Virus record (IMG/VR): IMGVR_UViG_3300043464_001636
Location: 1-56,230 of that record
DNA from: a virus
DNA: 56,230 nucleotides
Direction: 5' to 3' (one strand)
Numbering within the stretch: the first letter of the stretch is position 1; every line of letters begins with the position of its first letter. Under the pieces are notes generated by a model. The model saw only the letters and a program-made list of their open reading frames with translations, was not told the DNA's origin and made no database searches. The position numbers and the translations under genes are program-made. This document shows positions 14,328 through 22,115 of this stretch, in pieces.

Positions 14328-14497
14328 TGCTTCGCCGGCTTCTCTGCGAGAAGCTCCTCGCGGAGTACGCGAATCTGCTCCGGCGCCTTGATGCCAAGCC
14401 GCACCCGGCCGTTTGGCAGCACTGCCGCGATCACGATCTCGACGTTCAACTCTGGGAGAACGACCTTCTCTCCCTCTTTTCTCGTCACAACAAGCAT
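14324..14497 (-). CDS. csrA: Carbon storage regulator CsrA/RsmA-like
   Basis: 57 residues. The start MLVVTRKEGEKVVL, the core GRVRLGIKAPEQI and the RNA-binding RVLREELL (R46, equivalent to R44 of E. coli CsrA) give a complete CsrA, with a two-residue longer first half. CsrA binds GGA-bearing leaders and changes translation or stability of mRNA. AAAGGAG precedes the ATG and a strong promoter lies 33 bases further upstream. It is the first gene of the long leftward operon. Targets, host or phage, cannot be read from sequence. Confidence 0.9.
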   Translation of the reverse strand: MLVVTRKEGEKVVLPELNVEIVIAAVLPNGRVRLGIKAPEQIRVLREELLAEKPAKQ

Positions 14498-14529
14498 CGT
14501 CCGACTCCTTTCGGAATATGTGCTTTGGT

Positions 14530-14558
14530 AGCCTATGACCGACCCGCACGAGAGTCAA
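14530..14558 (-). promoter_or_regulatory. Sigma-70-type promoter driving csrA operon
   Basis: On the minus strand: TTGACT (14558-14553), a 17-base spacer, then TAGGCT (14535-14530). Five of six -35 bases match consensus. It overlaps the end of the upstream gene and would start transcription near 14523, leaving a leader of about 26 bases with the csrA ribosome-binding site. Confidence 0.6.
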
Positions 14559-15009
14559 GCCACGTTCTGCACGCTTTCTGAACCGCGGCTCTTTTATGAG
14601 AACAAGCCGCCCACTCGATGTAGTCCATGCCGTTCTCTTCTTTTGCCGCATCGTCAATCGTGCGTCCCTCGAATATGCCGTCGCGGAAGGTGAAGGTCTG
14701 TCCCTGTGATTCTGGAAGAATCCCGGGAACAGACGTCACCCACTGACCAGTCCCGCAGATCATGCACTCCAGTTTCCATTCGTCCTTGTAGTCGTCGATG
14801 ATGTCGAACTGCTGCGATTTGCATCGCGTATCTGCACACTCATGCAAATCGCGTACCTGTCCGAGAATTTCGGCTGTGTAGATCGGAGGAGGGAAATCAG
14901 TCGTGGCTTCGGACGAAGCCACGACCTGCTCTCCCATTCTCCGACTAGACCTGCCCTTCTTTTTGACTGGCTCGTCGTCAGAGATGTCGAACAGAAGGCT
15001 CTGGTTCAC
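14533..15009 (-). CDS. Putative zinc-binding protein next to helicase
   Basis: 158 residues from GTG within the GTGA overlap with the helicase gene. Two Cys pairs (C58, C63 and C82, C85 in LECMICGTGQW) suggest one zinc ribbon. The N-terminus NQSLLFDISDDEPVKKKGR looks like a short disordered peptide that could serve as an interaction motif. C-terminal helix contains a WxxCSHKR segment. Tight coupling to the helicase suggests a replication or repair role; family unknown. Confidence 0.65.
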   Translation of the reverse strand: MNQSLLFDISDDEPVKKKGRSSRRMGEQVVASSEATTDFPPPIYTAEILGQVRDLHECADTRCKSQQFDIIDDYKDEWKLECMICGTGQWVTSVPGILPESQGQTFTFRDGIFEGRTIDDAAKEENGMDYIEWAACSHKRAAVQKACRTWLDSRAGRS

Positions 15010-16640
15010 AGCATCATCCTGTAATCGCACGGCTCCGAGCACAAAATCAGTTTCCTCCTGGCCCTCGTCACGGCGACGTATTCGACGCGGCGCTCTTCGT
15101 CGTACTGCTCTGGATCAAGCTGCTGCGACTCCTGAACGCGACGGCTTGTGGCCGTGGCGAGGCAAACCGTATCAGCCTCCATGCCCTTTGCTGCATGAAT
15201 CGTGCCAATGCGAATCTGTGGCTTGGTAGCCAATTCGGGGCCATACTTTACTGCGGCCAGCCGCCAGCGCTCGCCGCCTGTGATGAGTTCGGCCCAGGTG
15301 CCGTCCATCGTTCTGGCCGCGAAGTACGGCGTCATGCCGGTCTGTTCGAGCATCGACGGATAGACGCGATCCCACCTGTCTCTGGTGGCGTCTCGCTCCC
15401 AGGCGGCCTTCGCCCCACGCACCATGAGCGGCCCGTCGGCGCCACGCACTGGAATCTCGGACACGGCGCAGGCGAAGTCATCGCCGTTGACGGGCCTGCC
15501 GTGCTCGAGATCCCACATGGCCTTGATGCCGCGCTTGAGCGCCGTGTTGTCTTTGGACTTAAGCTTCGAGAACGGCACGCCGCGTTTTTGCATGGCGCCT
15601 GCCCAGTCGTCGAGCGTGTAGTTGCAGCGGGCGATAATCAGTGTGGATTCTGTGGGGTCGAGCTTTGGGACGATCGCCGACGGGCCGCCGCCGGCTTTGA
15701 TCTCGCCGTCGTGGTCGGCCGGAGCGACCTCTCGGTCCCAGTAGCCCTTCCGCATCCGCTTCAGGCAGCGCTCGCCCAGATCCAGAATGGGTTTCGGGCA
15801 GCGCCATGATTTTTTCATGACGCGCTGCTTGTCGGCCTTCCAGTCCATGAAGTGCGAGGCGTCGGAGCCTCCGAATCCGAACACGGCCTGGAACGGGTCG
15901 CCAGCGAGGTAGACCCACTGCACCTGCTCGCCGCTGGCGAGACGCCTGCAGACGAGATCAACCAACTTGGAGGCGTCCTGGGCTTCGTCGAAGATCCAGG
16001 CTTTGACTCCTGGGGGTAGACCGCCGTCAGGCCCGACGTCATAGATTGAATCGGGTTCAAACTTCAAGCCAACGTATCGGGCGAGTAGATCTGCGTAATC
16101 GCAGCGCTCTTCGAGACGCTTGGCCTGTTCGTATCGCGTTATGAACTGCCTACACTCGGCAAACGTCGGAGGCGACTGCCCCGTGCGGGACATGCGCTTG
16201 ATCGTTTCGCAGAGCGGCTCGACTCTCGACCGGCTGAGATCCCAGCAGTTGAGGGCCGCCGCCGCGGCAGTGTCCCCAGTATACAGGGAATATCCGCTGT
16301 CGTCGTCAAACATCACCCGAACGTCGACCTTGAGGGCGTCTGCGACCCACTTCTGGTCGGCCTTCGAGTCCCCGATGAGTTGCCCCTTCTCGATCTTGAG
16401 CATCCGGTGGGCGACCCCGTGGACGGTCTTGAACCAGCCGTCCTTCGACAGGACGTCGGCCGGCACGTTCCAGGCCGCCGCCGCCCGACCCACTGCCTCG
16501 GCCCGAGCCGCCCGCGTGAACGAAGCGAACCCGATGGAGAAAGGGTCTCCACCTAGCCCAGCCTTCGCAGATTCCATAACCCGCAGAAGTTCCGTAGTCT
16601 TCCCAGACCCCGCAGACCCAATCAGTTTAGCGATGAGCAT
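15006..16640 (-). CDS. UvrD/Rep-like superfamily 1 DNA helicase
   Basis: 544 residues. Walker A GSAGSGKTT (8-16), a TVHGVAHRML motif, Walker B as FDEAQDAS (about residue 220), motif III LAGDPFQAVFGF, motif IV-like SWRCPKPI, motif V IRIGTIHAAKGMEAD and motif VI VEYVAVTRARRKL. This is a complete 3'-5' SF1A helicase core without accessory nuclease. It probably unwinds DNA in replication or recombination with the primase encoded upstream. Start ATG at 16640 has only a weak GGAAAAG site. Confidence 0.9.
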   Translation of the reverse strand: MLIAKLIGSAGSGKTTELLRVMESAKAGLGGDPFSIGFASFTRAARAEAVGRAAAAWNVPADVLSKDGWFKTVHGVAHRMLKIEKGQLIGDSKADQKWVADALKVDVRVMFDDDSGYSLYTGDTAAAAALNCWDLSRSRVEPLCETIKRMSRTGQSPPTFAECRQFITRYEQAKRLEERCDYADLLARYVGLKFEPDSIYDVGPDGGLPPGVKAWIFDEAQDASKLVDLVCRRLASGEQVQWVYLAGDPFQAVFGFGGSDASHFMDWKADKQRVMKKSWRCPKPILDLGERCLKRMRKGYWDREVAPADHDGEIKAGGGPSAIVPKLDPTESTLIIARCNYTLDDWAGAMQKRGVPFSKLKSKDNTALKRGIKAMWDLEHGRPVNGDDFACAVSEIPVRGADGPLMVRGAKAAWERDATRDRWDRVYPSMLEQTGMTPYFAARTMDGTWAELITGGERWRLAAVKYGPELATKPQIRIGTIHAAKGMEADTVCLATATSRRVQESQQLDPEQYDEERRVEYVAVTRARRKLILCSEPCDYRMML

Positions 16641-16656
16641 ACCACTTTTCCATAAA

Positions 16657-16708
16657 CAAGTCTAGACTTGACCAAAGTTTGGTATCACTTAAAGTGTTGC
16701 ACAGCAAC
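16657..16708. promoter_or_regulatory. Cluster of palindromes between primase and helicase genes
   Basis: In the 114-base AT-rich gap: a perfect 14-bp palindrome CAAGTCTAGACTTG (16657-16670), an inverted repeat CACTT-A-AAGTG (16686-16696) and GTTGC-ACA-GCAAC (16696-16708). Next to these, ACCACAAA is repeated three times (about 16723-16746). The group looks like operator or origin sequence; no good -10/-35 pair was found. Confidence 0.5.
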
Positions 16709-16754
16709 GACTTGCGACTCAAAAAACCACAAAACCACAAAACCACGCCCATTT

Positions 16755-18431
16755 TCAACTCGATGCCCCAATTCCGCGTGTATAACTGGGGATTTGGGCA
16801 GCCTCGCCCGTAGCAATTCGCTCCAGTGCGCGCAAGTGCTTGCTGGCAAAGCGGATATAGCGTTTCGACGACCCGCCGTCCCCTCGGTGCCTCCCGACGA
16901 CGAACTCCGCGTCGCCCGACTCGGCCAAGATCAGCCGCTTCATCATCTGCTGGTCGCCCCCTAGGAGCTTCCTGCGGCCCCGATCGACGTCCTCCCAGGC
17001 CCGAGCCCAGGCGAACCACAACTCCCACTCTCCGGCCCCATTACGAACCCAGGAGGGGCGTCCTCCGGCGTCGGGCGTCCCGTCGTCGGACTCCTCGTCC
17101 CCTGGCTCTGGCGTGAGGCTGAGAACGTCTAGGAGCCAACCAGCGACGGTGGCGTACCTCAGATCCTCGACCGCCGCCTCCTCCTCAAGGGCGGCGTCCA
17201 TCAGCTTGGCCTTGAGCCCACGCACGGCCGGCTGGCCGCGACGAGCACCCCGGCCGCACCAGATCATCGACCACGCCTCTGGGATCTCGTCCAGAATGAC
17301 CGTGTGGGCGGCCTCCAAGACGGCGTGGGCAACCAGGGCTGCAGACCGATACTGCTCTGCGTTGAGGGTGACGTCGACCACCTTGTCCTCGCCCTTCTGG
17401 TGGACGGGGATCGACAGAACGTAGGACACAGGGTCGTTGTGGATGACCCGCAGCCGCCACCGCCCCGGGAACCACTCACCGTCCCGGTACTCCAGGCCGG
17501 TCAGCGTGAACGGCGTGTCGGCAGTCTCCTCTTCGCAGGTCTCCTCTTCACCGGCCAGATGGGACTCGAGCCGCTCCCGCAAAAACGCCGGCCCCTCTCC
17601 GGCCGCCCGCACCTTGATCGCCCACTTGAGTTGCCCCTGCCAGATGGAGGTGACTTCCTGGTCGTCCAGGGGCGGCCGGCACATGGTCTGGTTGATGGCC
17701 CTCGCCATCGCCAGCGTGTCTTGCTGCTCTCGCGGGTCGTGAGGGTCGAGCATCTGGATGCAAGCCCGCGAGATATAGCGGCACATCTCGGAGTTGCGCT
17801 CCCCTTGGCCGGCGCCCTTGTGCAGAATCTCAGTGGCGGGCCGCTTCGAGAGCATCTTCTCGCCACCGGTGTTCACGACAGCCTGCAGAAAACTCTCTGG
17901 AATCGGCGCGACGTCGACCTCGTCTGGCGTGAAGCCGTACTTCCACCTGTAGCGAACGCCGCTGGCGTGGGCCGACGGCGGAAAGACAGATTGCGAGCCG
18001 CGTGCGCCGCCGCCGATGCGCACTTCTAGGCCGCCAACCTTGATGACGGCCTGGGCCGGGAGCCTGGAGTCGAACTTGAAAAGTCTGTGCTCGCTGCGGT
18101 GCGAGATATAGGTCGGCGTCTCGATCGACGTCAGGCCGTACTTTTCGGCCGTGGCCTTGCCAGCCTCGTCGTCCCACTCGATGTCGATGATCCCAGACTG
18201 CTCGCCGAGAGCCACGCCGAGATTGTGGTCGGTGCCGTCAAACCACTCAGCCAGCGTGGTCTCGTCCGTTGTGGCCGCCCGCTGCCAGCCGGCAATGACA
18301 GGGTGCTTGCCAGGTGTGCCGCAGGCGGGATTCTTGCAGGCGCATCGCCCGTCCTCCCGCAGGCCGTAGACCGGGATGACTCGCCACCCACGCGCGGCGT
18401 AGTCAGCCGCACACTTGAAAACGTCTTCCAT
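16755..18431 (-). CDS. Bifunctional DNA primase-polymerase (Prim-Pol)
   Basis: 558 residues. N-terminal Prim-Pol domain: CACKNPACGTPGKHPVIAGW (zinc-like Cys plus conserved HP and W), IIDIEWDD (catalytic D83, E85), SHRSEHRLFKF and the GSQSVFPPSAHASGVRYRW segment. The C-terminal half (about 250-558) has no recognised helicase Walker motif, so unwinding is probably supplied by the UvrD-like or SNF2-like proteins encoded nearby. It is likely the phage replication initiator or primase. A strong intrinsic terminator lies just before its start codon. Confidence 0.85.
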   Translation of the reverse strand: MEDVFKCAADYAARGWRVIPVYGLREDGRCACKNPACGTPGKHPVIAGWQRAATTDETTLAEWFDGTDHNLGVALGEQSGIIDIEWDDEAGKATAEKYGLTSIETPTYISHRSEHRLFKFDSRLPAQAVIKVGGLEVRIGGGARGSQSVFPPSAHASGVRYRWKYGFTPDEVDVAPIPESFLQAVVNTGGEKMLSKRPATEILHKGAGQGERNSEMCRYISRACIQMLDPHDPREQQDTLAMARAINQTMCRPPLDDQEVTSIWQGQLKWAIKVRAAGEGPAFLRERLESHLAGEEETCEEETADTPFTLTGLEYRDGEWFPGRWRLRVIHNDPVSYVLSIPVHQKGEDKVVDVTLNAEQYRSAALVAHAVLEAAHTVILDEIPEAWSMIWCGRGARRGQPAVRGLKAKLMDAALEEEAAVEDLRYATVAGWLLDVLSLTPEPGDEESDDGTPDAGGRPSWVRNGAGEWELWFAWARAWEDVDRGRRKLLGGDQQMMKRLILAESGDAEFVVGRHRGDGGSSKRYIRFASKHLRALERIATGEAAQIPSYTRGIGASS

Positions 18432-18448
18432 GAGATCCTCCGTGAATG

Positions 18449-18491
18449 AAAAAAGCCGCTGGGTGGCGGGTGTGTGGCGCCACCCAGCGGC
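18449..18491 (-). terminator. Intrinsic terminator upstream of the primase gene
   Basis: A 13-bp perfect stem, GCCGCTGGGTGGC (18455-18467) with GCCACCCAGCGGC (18479-18491), extendable to 14 bp with a 9-base loop. On the minus strand it is followed by six U (complement of 18449-18454). It stands 18 bases before the primase ATG, so it probably limits read-through from the highly placed upstream gene. Confidence 0.85.
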
Positions 18492-18623
18492 AAACGCTCG
18501 CCGTGCGCTAGGCGTGGAGAAGGTCGCTGCGCAAGGCCGAACTTCCGGTGTTACAAAGCCACGGCCGGCTGGGCTGGCGGCCGGCGAAAGTGCCGGTTTG
18601 GGCCGCCGCCCCAGCCGCTGTGC

Positions 18624-19397
18624 CTACTCCTCGTCCTCGATCTCCACGGTGCCGCCACCAATCGGCGGGGTCGTGAACATCGCGCGGATCGGATCCGCGT
18701 AGGTGCGCCGAGCCACCTCTCCCTGCTCCTCGGACAACTGCCCGACGAGCCGCGGAACGATCTGGCTGTAGGGCTGACCGCCCTTGCCCTTCGCCCGCGT
18801 CAACTTCAGGCCGACGACAGCCTCGTGCGGGAAGCACGGCAACCGCTTGAGGAACGGGATGATGTTCCGCAGGCTGCCTGGGCCGACCGTCACGAGGATC
18901 GGCCACGTTTCGTTCTGACGAAGAATCGCCAAAACACGCGCCTCCTTGCACCGCTTGCCGCTGCCAGACCGCGACGTCCCGTAGCCGAACTCGACAGAGC
19001 TGGCCAGGGCCGCCCAGTCGTACTTCCGATCCCCGATCCTGTAGCGCTCGAGCGCGTCCGGGTTGATCGTTCCCAGATCGTCCGACACCCGGTAGCCGAT
19101 CTGCAGATCGTTCGACACGAGCACCGGACGAGACTCCGACGGGTCTTCCGCCGGCCACAAGATCCCCTTCTTGCCGACGCCGACGAGCAGCCCGACGATC
19201 TCGTCGGTCGTCTCGACGTTGCCGTCGACGTCAATCGACCACTGCGTCGCACCGCCCAGAGGCGTCTTGACGCGAACGAGATCCGTCTCGTTCATCTGCT
19301 CGCCTTCCAGATTGGCAGAAATGATCTGCATCTGGCGGCTGTTCGGCGCGAGCGCCGGGTAGTCGACCGTCTTGGTCGACAAGGCCGTAGTGACCAT
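18624..19397 (-). CDS. Phage replication protein, possible ssDNA-binding protein
   Basis: 257 residues. No strong family motif, but it has a beta-rich core, a late conserved-looking VGLKLTRAKGKGGQPYSQIV and a very acidic C-terminal tail ending VEIEDEE, which is typical of ssDNA-binding proteins that recruit partners by an acidic tip. Lies between the coiled-coil protein and the primase, and its transcript ends in a strong terminator, as for an abundant protein. The function is inference from tail and context. Confidence 0.5.
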   Translation of the reverse strand: MVTTALSTKTVDYPALAPNSRQMQIISANLEGEQMNETDLVRVKTPLGGATQWSIDVDGNVETTDEIVGLLVGVGKKGILWPAEDPSESRPVLVSNDLQIGYRVSDDLGTINPDALERYRIGDRKYDWAALASSVEFGYGTSRSGSGKRCKEARVLAILRQNETWPILVTVGPGSLRNIIPFLKRLPCFPHEAVVGLKLTRAKGKGGQPYSQIVPRLVGQLSEEQGEVARRTYADPIRAMFTTPPIGGGTVEIEDEE

Positions 19398-19441
19398 AAA
19401 TCAACTCCTTCTTCTTCTGTAGTTAATCAACCGTACCAGCG

Positions 19442-19882
19442 TCAGCCAACCGTGACATGACGCAACTTCATCTCCACGAACTCGCCCACGACGCCCTCGA
19501 AGGGCGTCCCTGCGGCGAACGACCGGCCGGCCTCCCTGCCGGCTTCTTTGGCACGTTCGACCAGCCACGCCTTGAGCGTAGGCGTGGCTACCGTCGTGAT
19601 CGCATCCTCGATCCCGATGGCTCGCGCTGCCTCCAGCACCGCGTCGCGCCGATCCTTCGGCACCGACAGGTGAAGGGACTCCTCCACCCGCCAACTCCTC
19701 CCTGCGACTCGAACTCCGTCGAGCCGTTGTGTTTTCATTTCTTCCACTGCCAGACCTTCCAAGTCAGCGCGTTGACGCTTCAGTTCGTCCGCCTGTGCAG
19801 ATAGCGTGCCAATCGTTTTGTCGAGCTGCGTGATTTTCTCAAGCAGCGACGACAGTTCTTCTGTACCCGTCAATGATGGCAT
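19442..19882 (-). CDS. Coiled-coil protein, Gp157-like
   Basis: 146 residues from the ATG at 19882 with GGAGGT upstream. Residues 8-50 form a coiled coil (LSSLLEKITQLDKTIGTLSA and continuation), followed by RVAGRSWRVEESLHLSVPKD and a C-terminal KLRHVTV. This arrangement recalls phage Gp157-type proteins linked to ssDNA-binding proteins. It overlaps the SNF2-like gene. Confidence 0.55.
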   Translation of the reverse strand: MPSLTGTEELSSLLEKITQLDKTIGTLSAQADELKRQRADLEGLAVEEMKTQRLDGVRVAGRSWRVEESLHLSVPKDRRDAVLEAARAIGIEDAITTVATPTLKAWLVERAKEAGREAGRSFAAGTPFEGVVGEFVEMKLRHVTVG

Positions 19883-21203
19883 TGATGACCTCCTGTCTCT
19901 CCGAAAGTGCCTTATAAACTCCACCGTCCACCGTCATGCCGCCGCCAACGGTGGCGACGAGCGAATAAAAATGAGTTGTCTTGGCCTGCCCTGGCCGATG
20001 TAGCCGCGCAATGGCCTGCAGGTATTCGCTGAGTGAGTGGCCGAGCGAATAGAAAACCCCATACGACGCCCGCGTGAGGTCTATTCCGATGCCGCCGCTG
20101 GCTGTGTTGGCCACAAGGACGTTTGTCTTGCCTTCCTGCCAGTCGGCCAGTTCGTTCTTGCTGCCCGACAGTTCGCTGGCCGCGCGGCCGCATTTCTTGC
20201 ACTCGGCCAGAATCGCCTCCAGATCTGCGCGGTACTTGCAGAACACGACCACAGGCTCTTCAGGCGGCAGATCTTCGAGGATCTCACGCAACGCCGCGGC
20301 CTTGCTCGGCGTCTCGGTGAGTTTCGTGGCCTGCCTGTTACCGTCTTTATGGACGCTGCCGCCGCAGACCTCGAGCAGGCGGATCAACTGCACGAGCACG
20401 TTGGCCGGCGTCACCTCGCCGTCCTCCATGACTGCGCAGAAATCCTTCTCGATCTCTCGATAAAGTTTGGCCTCGGTGTCGTTCAGTTCAACGTCGACTT
20501 GTTCGTGCATGATGGGCGGCAGATCCAGAACGTCTTCAGACCGACGATGGAATGTCGTCTCTGCAATCTTCGTGCCAAACTGCGATGTGTTTCTGTACCC
20601 TATCACCATGCCCGGTATCCGCGGGTTCGTGATGGCATAGGTGCTTTTGAACGTCGTGTAGGACGTTCCGAACGTCTGGCAAACCGGCGCCTCGATGGCC
20701 CGGTAGACCCCGTAGGCGTCCAGCGGCGAGTGGGCGAGCAGCGTCCCAGACAGCCCGATGCGTCGCGCCGCGGGGTTTTTCTTCCCCATGCGGGCCGCCC
20801 AGCGGCTTGTTGTGCCGCTGGGCGCCTTGAGCCTGTGGCACTCGTCGTAGCAAAGGGCGTCCCAGGGTGTTTTTTCGAGCGTCGGCAGCCGCCATGCGGT
20901 CTCATAATTGACCACCACGACGAGCGGCGAGTTGTCCGCCAGCGCGGCCGCGAGGGCTTTTTCTTTCTGGGCAGACGTTCCCTTCGTCAAAAGCAGCACG
21001 CGGTAGCCGGCCAGCCACAGGCCGGCCTGCTTCCCCCACGCCGGCACGACGGCTTTCGGGCAGCACACGAGCGCGCGCCTGGCGCCGCTGCGCATCAGAA
21101 TCTCAAGCAGACAGCGGCTCTTTCCCGTCCCCATCCCCATGTGCAGGATGGCGCAGAGCCTTCCCAGCGCCCACTCGACAGCTTCCTGCTGATGCCTCCA
21201 CAT
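19839..21203 (-). CDS. SNF2-like superfamily 2 helicase/translocase
   Basis: 454 residues. Walker A HMGMGTGKSR near residue 25, motif Ia ALVCCPKAVV, DECH in LCYDECHRLK, motif III GLSGTLLAHSP, then the second RecA lobe with VVVFCKYRADLEAIL, NTASGGIGIDLT and motif VI QAIARLHRPGQ. Size and motif order match the compact SNF2-type proteins common in phage replication modules. It probably remodels protein-DNA complexes or helps start replication. Confidence 0.9.
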   Translation of the reverse strand: MWRHQQEAVEWALGRLCAILHMGMGTGKSRCLLEILMRSGARRALVCCPKAVVPAWGKQAGLWLAGYRVLLLTKGTSAQKEKALAAALADNSPLVVVVNYETAWRLPTLEKTPWDALCYDECHRLKAPSGTTSRWAARMGKKNPAARRIGLSGTLLAHSPLDAYGVYRAIEAPVCQTFGTSYTTFKSTYAITNPRIPGMVIGYRNTSQFGTKIAETTFHRRSEDVLDLPPIMHEQVDVELNDTEAKLYREIEKDFCAVMEDGEVTPANVLVQLIRLLEVCGGSVHKDGNRQATKLTETPSKAAALREILEDLPPEEPVVVFCKYRADLEAILAECKKCGRAASELSGSKNELADWQEGKTNVLVANTASGGIGIDLTRASYGVFYSLGHSLSEYLQAIARLHRPGQAKTTHFYSLVATVGGGMTVDGGVYKALSERQEVINAIIDGYRRTVVAA

Positions 21204-21229
21204 GGCGCGGCATGATACGCATCTATTTT

Positions 21230-21751
21230 CTACAGGTCAACAGAAGATCTGGGCCGGCCTTTTTTCGTCCCAGACTCCTCTTGTCGCCTGACTTCAGAAG
21301 CCCATGCCTCGACAGAGGTGCGTGAGAAAATCCACAACCGCGACCGGCTGGCTCGCTGCGACCAGAGGATTCTGCCGACGATCTTCCCATCGCCGACCAT
21401 TCGAGGCACGAGCGTCCAGAACACCCCCAGGACTCTCGCGGCCTCCTCGACGCCGATGGCGTCCCCGAACTCGATAGCCGGCTTGCTCTTGGCGGCAAGC
21501 TGCCTGAGAGTCTCGGCCCGCGACGCCACGGCCACCCGTGGCCTGCCCGCCTTGCCGGAACTGCGCCCGCGCTCGTATTCACGAAAGTTCTCGTCGCATT
21601 CGCGGGCCGAGTAAACCGCGAAAGATCTGCCGGCTGTGCCGGCAATCTCGCGGGACGAGATCACCCCGTCTTCGGCGAGTTTCCTGGGGCGCGTAAAGTG
21701 GACGCCTAGCAGTCCCGCGGCCTCGTAGGCTCCGACAGCCTCGTTTCTCAT
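21230..21751 (-). CDS. Double helix-turn-helix regulator, repressor candidate
   Basis: 173 residues. Two winged helix-turn-helix-like units: residues 5-45 (AVGAYEAAGLLGVHFTRPRK, then wing GRSFAVYSARE) and about 98-150 (AIGVEEAARVLGVFWTLVPR, then wing SRLWIFSRTSVEAW). Same layout as the regulator at 4988 but clearly diverged. The ATG at 21751 has no ribosome-binding site and lies seven bases from a predicted -10, so a leaderless message is likely, as for lambda cI transcribed from PRM. Divergent from the integrase operon; a lysogeny regulator is my inference. Confidence 0.65.
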   Translation of the reverse strand: MRNEAVGAYEAAGLLGVHFTRPRKLAEDGVISSREIAGTAGRSFAVYSARECDENFREYERGRSSGKAGRPRVAVASRAETLRQLAAKSKPAIEFGDAIGVEEAARVLGVFWTLVPRMVGDGKIVGRILWSQRASRSRLWIFSRTSVEAWASEVRRQEESGTKKGRPRSSVDL

Positions 21752-21757
21752 GCCGGA

Positions 21758-21786
21758 ATAATCCCGTGCTGCCCGGCGCTTGACAA
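21758..21786 (-). promoter_or_regulatory. Leftward promoter for the HTH regulator
   Basis: Minus strand TTGTCA (21786-21781), 17-base spacer, GATTAT (21763-21758). The start site would fall at or next to the ATG at 21751, predicting a leaderless transcript. The -35 box shares five bases with the -35 of the divergent rightward promoter. Confidence 0.5.
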
Positions 21787-21809
21787 GTAAGTCTCGAGTG
21801 GAGGATAGT
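21780..21809 (+). promoter_or_regulatory. Rightward promoter for the integrase operon
   Basis: TTGACA (21780-21785, perfect consensus), 18-base spacer, GATAGT (21804-21809). The -35 lies in the 9-bp palindrome CTTGACAAG (21779-21787), an obvious place for one protein to block both promoters. The leader to the ATG at 21870 is about 54 bases. Confidence 0.6.
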
Positions 21810-21869
21810 TTACTCGAATCCCAGCCACCCACGGCCGGGGCCGAAAGCACGCATTTCAAGGAGGAAAGC

Positions 21870-22076
21870 ATGGCAAGGCGGTACGCCGTAATTGTGGACT
21901 GGACAGATGGCGAGGTTGTCGATGCCGACGAGGTTGTCGTTTACGCAGACTCTGCGGCAGAGGCAATCAGGAAGGCCAGAAGTAAGTGGAGGATTACGGT
22001 CGGCGCCGTGTGGCCGCATTGTCGACTGGATCGTGCCTGGATTCTCACTCCCAGCAGGCGGCTGGGGGTTGTGTAG
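21870..22076 (+). CDS. Small protein preceding the integrase
   Basis: 68 residues behind a perfect AAGGAGG. Pattern of strand-strand-helix (YAVIVDWTDG, DEVVVYADSAAEAIRKARSK), resembling the N-terminus of the protein at 725, then a basic tail. No helix-turn-helix, so not a typical excisionase. First gene of the rightward pair with integrase; possibly a directionality or regulatory factor. Confidence 0.7.
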   Translation: MARRYAVIVDWTDGEVVDADEVVVYADSAAEAIRKARSKWRITVGAVWPHCRLDRAWILTPSRRLGVV

Positions 22077-22115
22077 ACGCATGGAGGTGGTACACCCGTC
22101 AGCCTGGGGACCACC

